From assembly GCF_910596095.1 (NCBI RefSeq), contig NC_056554.1, positions 6,200,001 through 6,264,000 of the forward strand: a stretch of 64,000 nucleotides of DNA, written 5' to 3'. Below are positions 12,576-24,788 of the stretch, piece by piece. How positions within the stretch are numbered: the stretch's first letter is position 1; every line of letters starts with the position of its first letter. The position numbers and the translations under genes were made by a program. Under the pieces are notes generated by a model. It did no database searches. It saw only the letters and a list, made by a program, of their open reading frames with translations, and was not told the DNA's origin. Source of the DNA: Thunnus maccoyii. Lineage: Eukaryota > Chordata > Actinopteri > Scombriformes > Scombridae.

Positions 12576-14903
12576 ACAAGAAGTGACACTGCATGTCCTA
12601 TTTTGGAAACAATGAACACAGGTTCAGCGCCGCCTCCATTGTCAATTGGTTGGTTCCCAGACAAGACACATGGAGAGAGGTACCAGAACCACAATATAAC
12701 TCTTAAGCCTGAAAGTGCAGTTGAGTCAATTAATTCTCAGGTAGAGTTCTCTAGTCCACAGGTCGCTCACCTTCATTGGCCGGCATCAAGAGCAGTAAAA
12801 GTGTGAAGAGGTTTAAACAGGTATTTAGAGAGGACTTTGAGAGACAAACAAATACAAAAGACAAAGAGGCAGGATGTATAATCACACATTTCCTCTCAGG
12901 TAACTGTAGATTTGAGTGTAGAAAACTGAAATGAAGTGGATTAAGAGACTTGGTTGTTGAAATATTTGAGGAAGTACTGAATTGCTCTTTTGGTGCTGTA
13001 TGAATGTCTACTACACTGACCCCAGTAAACACATCTTAACACGGCTGAGCTAGACACAAGTGCAAACCTTGGACCCCAAATTACATTGTGTGGCTATGAA
13101 GATTTATTTTATGTACCCCAAAAGGATTGTTTGACAGTATAACACCTTTTATCTGTGTAAAATGAAACATTAGGGAACTGAAAGTTTAATAGAGGTTGGG
13201 CATCTAAAACAATTTGGCCAAGGGTAGGGTCAGGATTTTGGTTAGGTTGAACTAAGACAGGCTGAAAGTAGCTCCACTCACTAGTTGTTTTTAGTATTTT
13301 AGTATTTGTGGAGCTCAGTATATTATCTTTCCATCCACTGTCCTTCCTTCTTTTACTTTACATTGAAAACGTGAAATTACAACCTGACTCCAACAAATCA
13401 CCTGTTCCATGAGTAGAATCGTCTCTCACACTTTATTCAACAGTGTGTTTTTTGAAAGTTATCACATATTTCAGTCAAAAGGTCAGTCTTCCCACCACAG
13501 AAGCGATAACGGTGAATGCTGAGAGTTGGCTAGATTTAAAGATGCAACCTGCACTAATGTTTCTAGTTAGAAGAAGGTATTAGTGGACGTTTGTAAGGTT
13601 TCAATAACTGTAATACACAGTGATGTCTTCATTCTTATTTGATTAATCTGATTTGATTGATTATTGTTAAAAAAGCTTTGCCTACAATGGCCCCCAGTCA
13701 GTAGTTGTGGCATCTTTGCTGAAGTGTGTCATGTTAATGGGCTATTAAAGTGACAATTTGCTGATTTTCAATATTCCATGTATCAGTTATATGTTTGGCA
13801 TGTCTATAATATCCATAATTGTTGCCTGCGTTCTCTGCTGTGTTGACTGTGCGTCTTTGTTAGATGTTTTTGCCAATGGTAGCACATGAAGTGCCAGTAT
13901 GTGGGTCAACATGGGGCTTGAAACCTTGCTCAAAGAAAGAAAGAATCAATGCTGACAGGAAGAAGAAAGCAGTGTGATGTTTTAACCAACAGCTAACCTA
14001 TGCTAACAGCAAAGTCTTGAGTGTTTTTGGCATTACAGTTACACAGTATTCTAAACGATATTGACAAAAACAATCTAATAACCAAGAGCATATACAGTAT
14101 ATTAATGTTATAGAGCTGTTTGTCTCAGCTTTTTGGTGCTGATTTGCTGATACAATCTACTGAAATGCTCTGGGCATTACAGTTAGACTGTGTGGCTGCT
14201 TTGCATGAACACACTGTAGACTTCCTGTTTGAAACCACAAAGACAAAGAGAGCAGAGGGTCTTGCAGACGTACATGACTGGAGTATATCGAGAGTAAATC
14301 TTTTGACTGCCAACCCCACACAGGCTAAAACACACATTTACAGTTTGGGTAAGACTGTGCTTTCGGTGAACTCTCACTATCTGACAGACAAATAGGAAAT
14401 TACATGTTGGTAGGTCTTGTTGCCATCTTGCTGTGAGAAGGCCCAACGTGTTGTTTCTGAGGCTGTAACCATGTGGGGAATGAGTCACGTCCGCATCACA
14501 CAAGCTTGATGTTTGCAATACCTTTCTGACTGTGTCCCTCTGACCAGTAACATTTGTAGCACAGGATATGTGAGATGGTGAACTACCTTAGTGTGGCAGA
14601 GCTTTATCTGCTTTTGAATTAGCAAGTAACCACAAACATGGACCAAATAACATTAAAGTTCACTGCCTGAAACGTTTTGCTTTCACTTCCTCACTCTCAC
14701 TCACTATCCTGCACACTCTCTGTAGCTTTCTCTTTCTCTTACTCAGTTTTAAAAGACATCTTAAGGTTCAGAAATGACCAAATGTTTATTTGTATGTCAA
14801 ATAAGGGGAAAGACAGATAGAGAAAAAACACATCTTAAATATACATTATAGATAGATTGATAGGCAGACTTAGAGAGTCATGTCTTCTAAAAGTGCAGCC
14901 AGG
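12576..14903. other. NITR B-C intergenic region
   Basis: No gene is supported. The stretch 13500-13590 resembles 26150-26240 upstream of the NITR F tail, another trace of old tandem duplication. The block at 14200-14335 is listed separately. A reverse-complement AATAAA at 14785-14790 fits the poly(A) signal of NITR C. Confidence 0.5.
14200..14335. repeat. Block of the ancestral NITR duplication unit (copy 2)
   Basis: It shares CTTCCTGTTT, CAAAGAGAGCAGAGGGTC and TTTTGACTGC with copies near 17870 and 21825, and more weakly with 7010. It lies about 1.7 kb upstream of the NITR B start. The overlapping short frames differ between copies, so I read the block as non-coding. Confidence 0.5.
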
Positions 14904-16785
14904 TTATTGCTTCACACTGGAGTAAACGCACTCAGTCCCAGTGTTGTCCCTCTGTCTTCTTGACCTGCTGACCTTGTTCTCCCTTAAAGCAGCGTAATGG
15001 AGGTTATCTGCGTCTCTGTAACTCTGAAAATAAAGTATGAAACAATCACCACATTAGTATACATCCTGTGTCTCATTATGTCTTATTTTAGGATGATTGT
15101 ACTGAATTGTGTCCATCCCCTGTACATGTTGTCATGCTGTAATATACAGTATATTGTTGTTGTAGTAGTACAACTCTAAGAACACTCACCTCTGGATCTG
15201 GAGTCGTGTCCACTGGAGATCTTTCTTGAGACTCTTGAGTTGTGAAAAAAGAACAAAAGCTTTTAAAATGCACTAAGCTGGTGATGGGAGGACAAATTTA
15301 AGACTTTTTAAAACTTATGATTTTATGTCTGATATATTTCTCAAACATGATGGAAAATGAACCATTGCACCATGATAGATATAAATCAATAAAGATCCAA
15401 ACCAAAACCACTTCTTACTGTAACACTGACACCATTTAACAGTACAGTATAAAGTTTCTAACTTATGGCCTCTTTAGTTAATATTCTTGTTGACTGGCTC
15501 AGTTTCCTATGAATTGATAAATAAAAACTTGAAGTTCTAGTTGATAAACCATGAAAATATGTTCCTACAGTATGTGGAAGTAATCACTGTGGTGGAATAT
15601 GTTAACACTCTTGTCTTGATTTGATTAACTTGTTGTTCTTATCAACTTCCAATAGCTGTGCCTCCAATATTAAGTACATGAATTCAAACTACCAACAGTA
15701 ATAAATAACAGTTGGCCTACCTGTACGTTGGCAGCAGTTTTTGTTCATTGTATATGCTGCATATGCCAGAAAAACGATCAGGATGGTGGAGAATGTCAAA
15801 GCTCCAAACAAGAAGTAGACCAGGACAAAGTCCACTTCATCTGTAGATTCAGATGATAGGAGACATTATAGAGTTGTAGGAATATTGAGTAGGTAGAAAT
15901 CATAACCACATATGAAAGCTAGAAGGTTACTTACTGCCAAGGTCCAGCTTGGTCCCGTTTCCAAACAGTATCTGTCCACATGAGGCGACAGCACAGTAGT
16001 AGGTCCCAGTATGAGAAAGATTCACACTCTTCATTGGTAAGTTGTAGACACAGGTGTGTGTTTGTGTGTTGCTGTTCCTCTCACACTGATCATTCCTGCC
16101 TCCATGTGTGTAAATGATTCCTGGTTGAGATTCTTCAGAGTTTTTGAACCAGTAAACACTGTGTTCTCCATCATCACAGGTCCCAGTGTGTACTGTACAG
16201 TTCAGAGTCACAGAGCCTCCTGGCTGGATGCTCTCAGCTTGGATGTCCAAACCTGAACCCTTAACGCTGACAACAATGCCGTCCGCAAATTCAAACTGAA
16301 ATGCATAGCTACCTATACAGTAATAAGTAGCTGAGTCAGAAACACGTAAATTGGAGATTGTCAAGTGTTTTTTACCATCTCTTGTGTCCAGTGTGAAACG
16401 AGAATCATTCTTAAATTCATCATGAAATGTGCCACTTTTATGTTGATAGAAGGTAGAGATGAGCTTTGGTTTCTGTCCTAGAGTTTGTTTATACCAGTAA
16501 AACATCACTGCATCACCTTCATAGAAACACTGCAAAGTCACACTTTCACCAACATTAACTGAATAAAAAGTCTTCTCTTGATGCACATACTTCGGTGATT
16601 TCTGAGCTGAAGAGAAAAGAGATCCAGAAAGTGCACATTTAATTCCATAATAAAAGTGTATCATAATGATTGCACGAAAAAAATGTAATATACAACATAA
16701 ACAATAAACAATTAAAAATAAACAACTTACCTGAAGTTCCCAAGAACAAACAAGTCAGGTACCAAGCAATCGTCAAAGGTGTCAT
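14904..16785 (-). CDS. nitr: NITR gene C: intact inhibitory novel immune-type receptor
   Basis: Exons: leader 16731-16785, V plus I 15935-16606, TM 15721-15840, linker 15190-15233, tail 14904-15023, for 336 residues. Splice sites and phases agree throughout. The leader is MTPLTIAWYLTCLFLG. The V domain starts AQKSPKYVHQEKTFYSVNVG and keeps WYKQ and DSATYYC. The I domain keeps six cysteines and FGNGTKL. The TM segment has no basic residue, and the tail has the ITIM LHYAAL plus CVYSSVKQ. Seven residues (LVHQSAS in the paralogues) are missing at the V-I junction, so the hinge between domains is shorter. Its leader, V start and 5' flank are close to those of gene D, but its downstream body is not. 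Confidence 0.9.
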
Positions 16786-16854
16786 CGTGTTCAAAATGCT
16801 GCGCTGAAAGAATTGAATCTCAGGATGTTCTCTACTCTTCAGAGAGAAGACTCT

Positions 16855-16867
16855 GTTTGATTGGCTA
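16855..16867 (-). promoter_or_regulatory. Inverted CCAAT box upstream of NITR C
   Basis: GTTTGATTGGCTA on the plus strand, 70 bp upstream of the start codon at 16785. Core and spacing agree with the other NITR promoters here. Confidence 0.6.
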
Positions 16868-17869
16868 GTGAGAAGGAACGCCTAATATCCACATGTGGAA
16901 ACAATGAAAAATTTTTTAGTGCTGCCTTGAATGCAATGCATTAACAAAGACCTGCAAGTTCAAACAGAGCTTTGGAGAGAAGTTTCACTCATCTGATTTC
17001 TGCTCTTTTATTCCATACATGCTATCAGGTTCTGTAATGTCCAGTTGCTATGAATGTGGGGAGTGGCTCTTAGAAAGCTCACTAATCTTACTTTGCTACT
17101 TGCTCTAGTTAATGTTCTGTAATTGGTTGGTTTTTATTGAAATATATCATTTGGATACTTTCAGATTGTGCATTAATATTCAAATATATCCTGAATACCA
17201 GATGACATCTTCAGTCTTATTTCTCAGAAATCATCAGTATTAAAAATAATGAACATTTGTGATCACCTCACAACATCCCCACAAATCAGTTGTGGCAACT
17301 TCTTGTGTATCAGTAATGGGATGGTGTGTTTATAATAACCATAATCCTTCTGCTTTGACTTTCACTCTGGACTGTGAGATTGTGTGAGATTATGTTGCCA
17401 GTGCCAAAGGTTGGTGCATAGCTGTAACCTGATATTATGTTCATATTATGTCAACAAAGTAAATACACTGTTATCTTTTGTGGTTATTGTTAACATTGAC
17501 GTGTTATATAGGGATGTTTATTGCGTTACCTGTTCTTACTCAAGCACACATGGCACAGTCATGGCCACCATTTGGTTGATATAAGAGTGAATGTAATGCC
17601 TGTATGTTGGCACAACTCTGGCAGGCAGAATTACCTGATTTCTATGGCTGGACATGATGAAAAGCTGGTGTACATTAACAGGTTTTGACAAAAACATTGA
17701 CAATATTGGATGCCTCTAACCAAATGCAAAGAGTTACTAGTTACTACTCTATTAGTTTTGAACATTTGAACCCTGTTTTAGTTCTTGAATATGACACAAT
17801 GTGAAAATTGGTTACAGAGCATCAGTCTTTTTTTTTTAATCAAGTCTGGGCATTAGAGTTATACTGTGT

Positions 17870-18005
17870 GGAGGCTGTGCATGAAAACACTGCAGAGAGA
17901 CTTCCTGTTTAAAACCACAAAGAGAGCAGAGGGTCCTACTGAAGTACATGAAGTACACTGAGAGTGAATCTTTTGACTGCAGACCGCACAGAAGCTTAAA
18001 AAAGA
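17870..18005. repeat. Block of the ancestral NITR duplication unit (copy 3)
   Basis: Nearly identical to 21825-21955 because both lie in the recent tandem duplication, and clearly related to 14200-14335. It contains CTTCCTGTTT at 17901-17910, an ETS-type core. It lies about 1.1 kb upstream of the NITR C start. Function unknown. Confidence 0.5.
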
Positions 18006-18618
18006 TCCTCACATCTCTGGGTTTGTGATGTGCAATCTACTAATTTACTGTAAACAACTTGTGAAGAACAATAGGCAGTATCAGTGCAAGAGTGTGTTCA
18101 GAATACACATGTTGATGAGTATTGTCGCCAGCCTGCTGTGAGAGGGCCGGTTCTGATGTTTCTGAACGTGCTACCACACCTCGTCCGTACCAGACATACA
18201 GGATGTTAGCACAACAAGCTGAATGTGTCCCTCTGATTCTGAAATAGTGTTTCTGTCATATGATGATGGTTTTGCTTTGTAAAATAATGTGACATCATGC
18301 CTTTAACAGTGCAGCACTTAGAGACTGATACAGACGGCACAGTACTTTGTTTTAATGTTCATTTTTCAGGCTTGCAAACTCTCTCTTGAATATCTGACTC
18401 CACAAACACCGCAGAGATGTGTTGTGTGTGGTCGTGTGTTTGTACTTTGTTAACTGCAGGTATAGTGAGAGTGGAAATATCGCACCTTTGACAAAACAGA
18501 TCACATCAAAGAACCCTGGCTCAACTGTAACTGAAAGAAAGTGTTTATTTGGTTATATTATATTCAGTTCATTCTTCTAGTCACAGAGACACAAAGTACA
18601 AATGAAACATGTTCAGCT

Positions 18619-20745
18619 CTACTGTCTCACACCGGAGTAAACACATTCAGTCCTGGTGTCGTCCCTCTGTCGTCTTGACCTGCTGACCTTGTTCTCCCTT
18701 AAAGCAGCGTAATGGAGGTTATCTGCATCTTGGTAGCCCTGGTAATAAAATATAAAACAGTGTTTGTCTCATTATTGATACAAACAAGCATTGAAAAAAG
18801 TATCAGCAACTTCTGTTCACTGTCATGCAAATCAATATATACTTCCTGCAAAAATAACTTCCTTTGTGAAGCTTAAAATGTAATCTAGTACAACAACAAC
18901 AACAAATTCAGTCTCCCACAGTTACCATTGCAGACTGTTTTACAATCTACAATCAACCTTTACAAGGGTATGTAGCACTTACTGCACTATTTCTAATTGG
19001 TTAAAAAATGTTGCTCTTCTTGTATTGTATTATGTTTCCCCTGTGCTCTGTTTTCATTCTGTAAAATATGTTACAGTGACATTAGAGCACTTAAACACCT
19101 ACCTCTGCATTTGGAGCTGCGGCAGCTGATGGTCTTGCTTGTGAGTCTAGTCATGGAAAAAAACAACAAAATTGTTTTTCAAAATTCCTTTTTAACTTAG
19201 TTTGATCATTTATACTGAAAGTAATGAAACAGTTCTTCTGATTTATCGGTCACTGAAATGTGACGAACACGAAACTGCAGGGCGAGGCGGCGCTTAAATA
19301 TGGAAGCCAGATTTGAGTATTTATTAAACTTACATCAATGTATTTAGCTGTTTTAATTTCAGAGATTTATTTCAAAAATATTGTTCTTGACTGGCTCATT
19401 TTTCCTGGATTTTTATAAATCTGAAGCAGAAATGCACAGTTCAACACTGATGATGTTTGCAGCTGATGAAACATGAATTTAAAAAATACACAGTTTATTC
19501 TCATAGTATGTGCATGTTCTTCAATGTACAAATGAACATGTTAAAATCTAAATCTTTACTAATGTCCACATTGCTGCCCTTCAATATCACGTACATTACA
19601 CACTCCAAATATAAGGAACTGCAGTTTAGCCTACCTGTGCCTTGGCAGCTGTTTGTCCTGAACATTGTATATACTGTGTAAGCCAGGAAAACAACCAGGA
19701 TGGTGGTGAGTGCCAAAGCTCCACTCAAGATATACACCAAGACAAGAGAGTCTTCCTCATCTGCAGATCCAAACATTAGGAGACATTACAGAGTTTTCTT
19801 TCTTTGTTCATCAAATTTGATTATAAAGTTTCCTCCACTACTTAACAAATGAGGCCACCTTTGCTACAAAGTTACTTACGCTCAAAGTCCAGCTTGGTTT
19901 TGTTTCCAAACAGTATCTGTCCACATGAGGCGACAGCACAGTCAGTCTCAGTATGAGAAAGATTCAGACTCTTCATTGGCAAGTTGTAGACACAGGTGTG
20001 TGTTTGTGTGTTGCTGTTCCTCTCACACTGATCATTCCTGCCTCCATGTGTGTAAATGATTCCTGGATGAGATTCTTGAGAGTTTTTGAACCAGTAAACA
20101 CTGTGTTCTCCATCATCACAGGTCCCAGTATGTACTATACAGTTCAGAGTCAAAGAGCCTCCTGGCTGGATGCTCTCAGATGCCGACTGATGGACCAAAG
20201 CTTGGATGTTTAAACCTGAACCCTTTACATTGAGAGTAGTGCTTTCCAAAAATTCTAAGTTATTTAAATAGCTACTAACGCAGTAGTAAGTAGCCGAGTC
20301 TGAAATTTGCACATCTGAGATCTTCAAGTGATTTTTACCAAGGCTAGCTTCCAGTTCTAAGCGTGGATCGTTCTTAAATTCACCTTGAAAATTGCCATTT
20401 GGATCATGTTTATAGAATTTAGACATCAGCTTTGGTTTCTGTCCCAGAGTTTGTTTATACCAGTAAAACATCACTGCAGCATCATTTTTATAGAAACATT
20501 CCAAAGTCACGTCTTCACTAACATTAACTGAATAAAAAGTCTTCTCTTGATGCACATACTTCGGTGATTTCTGAGCTGAAGAGAAAAGAGATTCAGAAAG
20601 TGCACATTTAATTCCGTAATAAAAGTGTATCATAATGATTGCACGAAAAAAATGTAATATATCAAAAACAATTAAAGATAAACAACTTACCTGAAGTTCC
20701 CAAGAACAAACAAGTCAAGTACACAGCAATCGTCAAAGGTGTCAT
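18619..20745 (-). CDS. nitr: NITR gene D: intact, chimeric C/E-type receptor
   Basis: Exons: leader 20691-20745, V plus I 19880-20575, TM 19635-19760, linker 19103-19146, tail 18619-18738, for 346 residues. The leader (MTPLTIAVYLTCLFLG) and V start (AQKSPKYVHQEKTFYSVNV) match gene C. From the next codon on the gene matches E, with FYKNDAAVMFYWYKQ, LEASLGKNHLKI and the same TM and tail exons. The switch lies in a 12-bp string shared by C, D and E (20520-20531). The tail has the ITIM LHYAAL and CVYSGVRQ. The I domain reads ETDCAVASCG, lacking the tyrosine before the cysteine, as in B but not E. The V domain ends LEFLES in place of a J-like FGxG. A reverse-complement AATAAA lies at 18544-18549. 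Confidence 0.9.
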
Positions 20746-20814
20746 CGTGTTCAAAATGCTGCGCTTAAAGAATTAAATCTCAGGATGTTCTCTACTCTTC
20801 AGAGAGAAGACTCT

Positions 20815-20827
20815 GTTTGATTGGCTA
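20815..20827 (-). promoter_or_regulatory. Inverted CCAAT box upstream of NITR D
   Basis: GTTTGATTGGCTA on the plus strand, 70 bp upstream of the start codon at 20745. It was copied from the C promoter with the duplication. Confidence 0.6.
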
Positions 20828-21824
20828 GTGAGAAGGAACGCCTAATATCCACATGTGGAAACAGTGAAAACATTTTAAGTGCTGCCTTGAATGCAATGCA
20901 TTAACAAAGACCTGCAAGTTCAAACAGAGCTTTGGAGAGAAGTTTCACTCATCTGATTTCTGCTCTTTCATTCCATACATGCTATCAGGTTCTGTAATGT
21001 CCAGTTGCTATGAATGTGGGGAGTGGCTCTTAGAAAACTCACTAATCTTACTTTGCTACTTGCACTAGTTAAAGTTCTGTAATTGGTTGGTTTTTATTGA
21101 AATATATCATTTGGATACTTTCAGATTGTGCATTAATATTCAAATATATCCTGAATACCAGATGACATCTTCAGTCTTATTTCTCAGAAATCATCAGTAT
21201 TAAAAATAATGAACATTTATGATCACCTCACAACATCCCCACAAATCAGTTGTGGCAACTTCTTGTGTATCAGTAATGGGATGGTGTGTTTATAATAACC
21301 ATAATCCTTCTGCTTTGACTTTCACTCTGGACTGTGAGATTGTGTGAGATTATGTTGCCAGTGCCAAAGGTTGGTGCATAGCTGTAACCTGATATTATGT
21401 TCATATTATGTCAACAAAGTAAATACACTGTTATCTTTTGTGGTTATCGTTAACATTGACTTGTTATATGAGGATGTTTATTGCTTTACCTGTTCTTACC
21501 CAAGCACACATGGCACAGTCATGGCCACCATTTGGTTGATATAAGAGTGAATGTAATGCCTGTATGTTGGCACAACTCTGGCAGGCAGAATTTCCTGATT
21601 TCTATGGCTGGACATGATGAAAAGCTGGTGTACATTAACAGGTTTTGACAAAAACATTGACAATATTGGATTCCTCTAAGCAAATGCACAGAGTTACTAG
21701 CTATTAGTTTTGAACATTTGAACCCTGTTTTAGTTCTTGAATATGACACAATGTGAAAATTGGTTACAGAGCATCAGTCTTTTTTTTTTAATCAAGTCTG
21801 GGCATTAGAGTTATACTGTGTGGA

Positions 21825-21955
21825 GGCTGTGCATGAAAACACTGCAGAGACTTCCTGTTTAAAACCACAAAGAGAGCAGAGGGTCCTACTGAATTACATG
21901 AAGTACACTGAGAGTGAATCTTTCGACTGCAGACCGCACAGAAGCTAAAAAAAGA
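21825..21955. repeat. Block of the ancestral NITR duplication unit (copy 4)
   Basis: Counterpart of 17870-18005 in duplication unit 2, about 1.1 kb upstream of the NITR D start. It contains CTTCCTGTTT at 21851-21860. No coding signal. Confidence 0.5.
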
Positions 21956-22547
21956 TCCTCACATCTCTGGGTTTGTGATGTGCAATCTGCTAATTTACTG
22001 TAAACAACTTGTGAAGAACAATGGGCAGTATCAGTGCCAGAGTGTGTTCAGAATACACATGTTGATGAGTATTGTCGCCAGCCTGCTGTGAGAGGGCCGG
22101 TTCTGATGTTTCTGAACGTGCTACCACACCTGAGAGGAGTCTCGTCTGTACCAGACACACAGGATGTTAGCACAACAAGCTGAATGTGTCCCTCTGACTC
22201 TGAAATAGTGTTTCTGTCATATGATGATGGTTTTGCTTTGTAAAATAATGTGACATCATGCCTTTAACAGTGCAGCACTTAGAGACTGATACAGACAGCT
22301 GCAGAAACTCTCTCTCAAATATCTGACTCCACAAACACTGCAGAGATGTGTTGTGTGTGGTCGTGTGTTTGTACTTTGTTAACTGCAGGCATGGTGAGAA
22401 TGGAAATATGGCACCTTTGACAAAACAGATCACATCAAAGAACCCTGGCTCAACTGTAACTGAAAGAAAGTATTTATTTGGTTATATTATATTCAGTTCA
22501 TTCTTCTAGTCACAGAGACACAAAGTACAAATGAAACATGTTCAGCT

Positions 22548-24704
22548 CTACTGTCTCACACCGGAGTAAACACATTCAATCCTGGTGTCGTCCCTCTGTC
22601 GTCTTGACCTGCTGACCTTGTTCTCCCTTAAAGCAGCGTAATGGAGGTTATCTGCATCTTGGTAGCCCTGGTAATAAAATATAAAACAGTGTTTGTCTCA
22701 TTATTGATACAAACAAGCATTGAAAAAAGTATCAGCAACTTCTGTTCACTGTCATGCAAATCAATATATACTTCCTGCAAAAATAACTTCCTTTGTGAAG
22801 CTTAAAATGTAATCTAGTACAACAACAACAACAAATTCAGTCTCCCACAGTTACCATTGCAGACTGTTTTACAATCTACAATCAACCTTTACAAGGGTAT
22901 GTAGCACTTACTGCACTATTTCTAATTGGTTAAAAAATGTTGCTCTTCTTGTATTGTATTATGTTTCCCCTGTGCTCTGTTTTCATTCTGTAAAATATGT
23001 TACAGTGACATTAGAGCACTTAAACACCTACCTCTGCATTTGGAGCCGCGGCAGCTGATGGTCTTGCTTGCGAGTCTAGTCATGGAAAAAAACAACAAAA
23101 TTGTTTTTCAAAATTCCTTTTTAACTTAGTTTGATCATTTATACTGAAAGTAATGAAACAGTTCTTCTGATTTATCGGTCACTGAAATGTGACAAACACG
23201 AAACTGCAGGGCGAGGCGGCGCTTAAATATAGAAGCCAGATTTGAGTATTTATTAAACTTACATCAGTTTATTTAGAATACTGTTTTCATTTCAGATTCT
23301 TATTTAAAAAATATCGTTCTTGACTGGCTCATTTTTCCAGGATTCTTTGACTATAAATCTGAAGCAGAAGTGAACAGTTCAACACTGATGATGTTTGCAG
23401 CTGATGAAACATGAAATAAAAAATACACAGTATATTCTCATGGTATGTGCATGTTCTTCAATGTACAATGTTAAAATCTAAATCTTTACTAATGTCCACA
23501 TTACTGCGCATCAATATCACGTTCATTACACACTCCAAATATAAGGAACTGCAGTTTAGCCTACCTGTGCCTTGGCAGCTGTTTGTCTTGAACATTGTAT
23601 ATACTGTGTAAGCCAGGAAAACAACCAGGATGGTGGTGAGTGCCAAAGCTCCACTCAAGATATACACCAAGACAAGAGAGTCTTCCTCATCTGCAGATCC
23701 AAACATTAGGACACATTACAGTTTTCTTTCTTTGTTCATCAAATTTGATTATAAAGTTTCCTCCACTGCTTAACAAATGAGGCCATCTTTGCTACAAAGT
23801 TACTTACGCTCAAAATCCAATGTGGTCCCGTTTCCAAACAGTATCTGTCCACATGAGGCGACAGCACAGTAGTAGGTCCCAGCATGAGAAAGATTCAGAC
23901 TCTTCATCAGCAAGTTGTAGACACAGGTGTGTGTTTGTGTGTTGCTGTTCCTCTCACACTGATCATTCCTGCCTCCATGTGTGTAAATGATTCCTGGATG
24001 AGATTCTTGAGAGTTTTTGAACCAGTAAACACTGTGTTCTCCATCATCACAGGTCCCAGTATGTAGTGTACAGTTCAGAGTCACAGAGCCTCCTGGCTGG
24101 ATGCTCTCAGATGCCGACTGATGGACCAAAGCTTGGATGTTTGAACCTGAATCCTTTACACCGACAATAATGCTCTCTAAAAATTCATACAAATATGAAT
24201 AGCCAGCTACGCAGTAGTAAGTAGCCGAGTCTGAAATTTGCACATTTGCGATCTTCAAGTGATTTTTACCAGGGCTAGCTTCCAGTCCTAAGCGTGGATG
24301 GTTCTTAAATTCACCTTGAAAATTGCCATTTGTATCATGTTTATAGAGTTTAGACATCAGCTTTGGCTTCTGTCCCAGAGTTTGTTTATACCAGTAAAAC
24401 ATCACTGCAGCATCATCTTTATAGAAACATTCCAAAGTCACATCTTCACCAACATTAACTGATTCAAAGCGTAAAGATGATGATGTATTCAGAGATGTAA
24501 TAGGAGCTGAAGAGAAAATGGAGACCAAGCAAATACACAGTTAACTTTACACCATGACAGGGAGCATATTGTAACATACATAATGTGTGACAGAACAAAT
24601 CAAAAATATTGATATATAAAGGAAACCAAATGTAAAAGATGCAGCTTACCAATTCTCTCCAAGAGCAGACATGTCACATACAAAACAAAAACTGGAGATG
24701 TCAT
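22548..24704 (-). CDS. nitr: NITR gene E: intact inhibitory novel immune-type receptor
   Basis: Exons: leader 24650-24704, V plus I 23808-24506, TM 23565-23690, linker 23032-23075, tail 22548-22667, for 347 residues, with all junctions in phase. The leader is MTSPVFVLYVTCLLLE. The V start (APITSLNTSSSLRFESVNVG) differs from C and D, while the rest of V is close to D. The I domain is complete: six cysteines, GTYYCAVASCG and FGNGTTL. The TM segment (LVYILSGALALTTILVVFLA) has no charge, and the tail has the ITIM LHYAAL and CVYSGVRQ. The TM, linker and tail exons are almost identical to those of D. A reverse-complement AATAAA is at 22473-22478. It is the likely source of the D body. Confidence 0.9.
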
Positions 24705-24775
24705 TTTGTTGTAACCCCCGTGATCATTGGAGAGAATCTTTATACATCCTCTACTTTTCAGAGGAACAAGGCTGT

Positions 24776-24788
24776 GTTTGATTGGCCA
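24776..24788 (-). promoter_or_regulatory. Inverted CCAAT box upstream of NITR E
   Basis: GTTTGATTGGCCA on the plus strand, 72 bp upstream of the start codon at 24704. One base differs from the other copies; the ATTGG core is kept. Confidence 0.6.

Larger units (their letters stand above)
16551..20519. repeat. Tandem segmental duplication, unit 1 (NITR D body to C 5' end)
   Basis: Unit 1 (about 3969 bp) runs from inside the C V-domain code, through the C leader and intergenic DNA, to inside the D V-domain code. Unit 2 is 20520-24450. Long stretches match almost base for base, for example 17041-17580 against 21001-21540. The units differ by small indels, such as extra sequence near 18335-18370 here and near 22131-22143 in unit 2. 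High identity in non-coding DNA means a recent event. Confidence 0.85.
20520..24450. repeat. Tandem segmental duplication, unit 2 (NITR E body to D 5' end)
   Basis: Unit 2 (about 3931 bp) runs from the join inside the D V-domain code, through the D leader, to the matching point in the E V-domain code. It is nearly identical to unit 1 (16551-20519). The 12-bp string AACATTAACTGA occurs at all three borders (16551, 20520, 24451), as expected for unequal crossing-over between two V exons. Confidence 0.85.
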
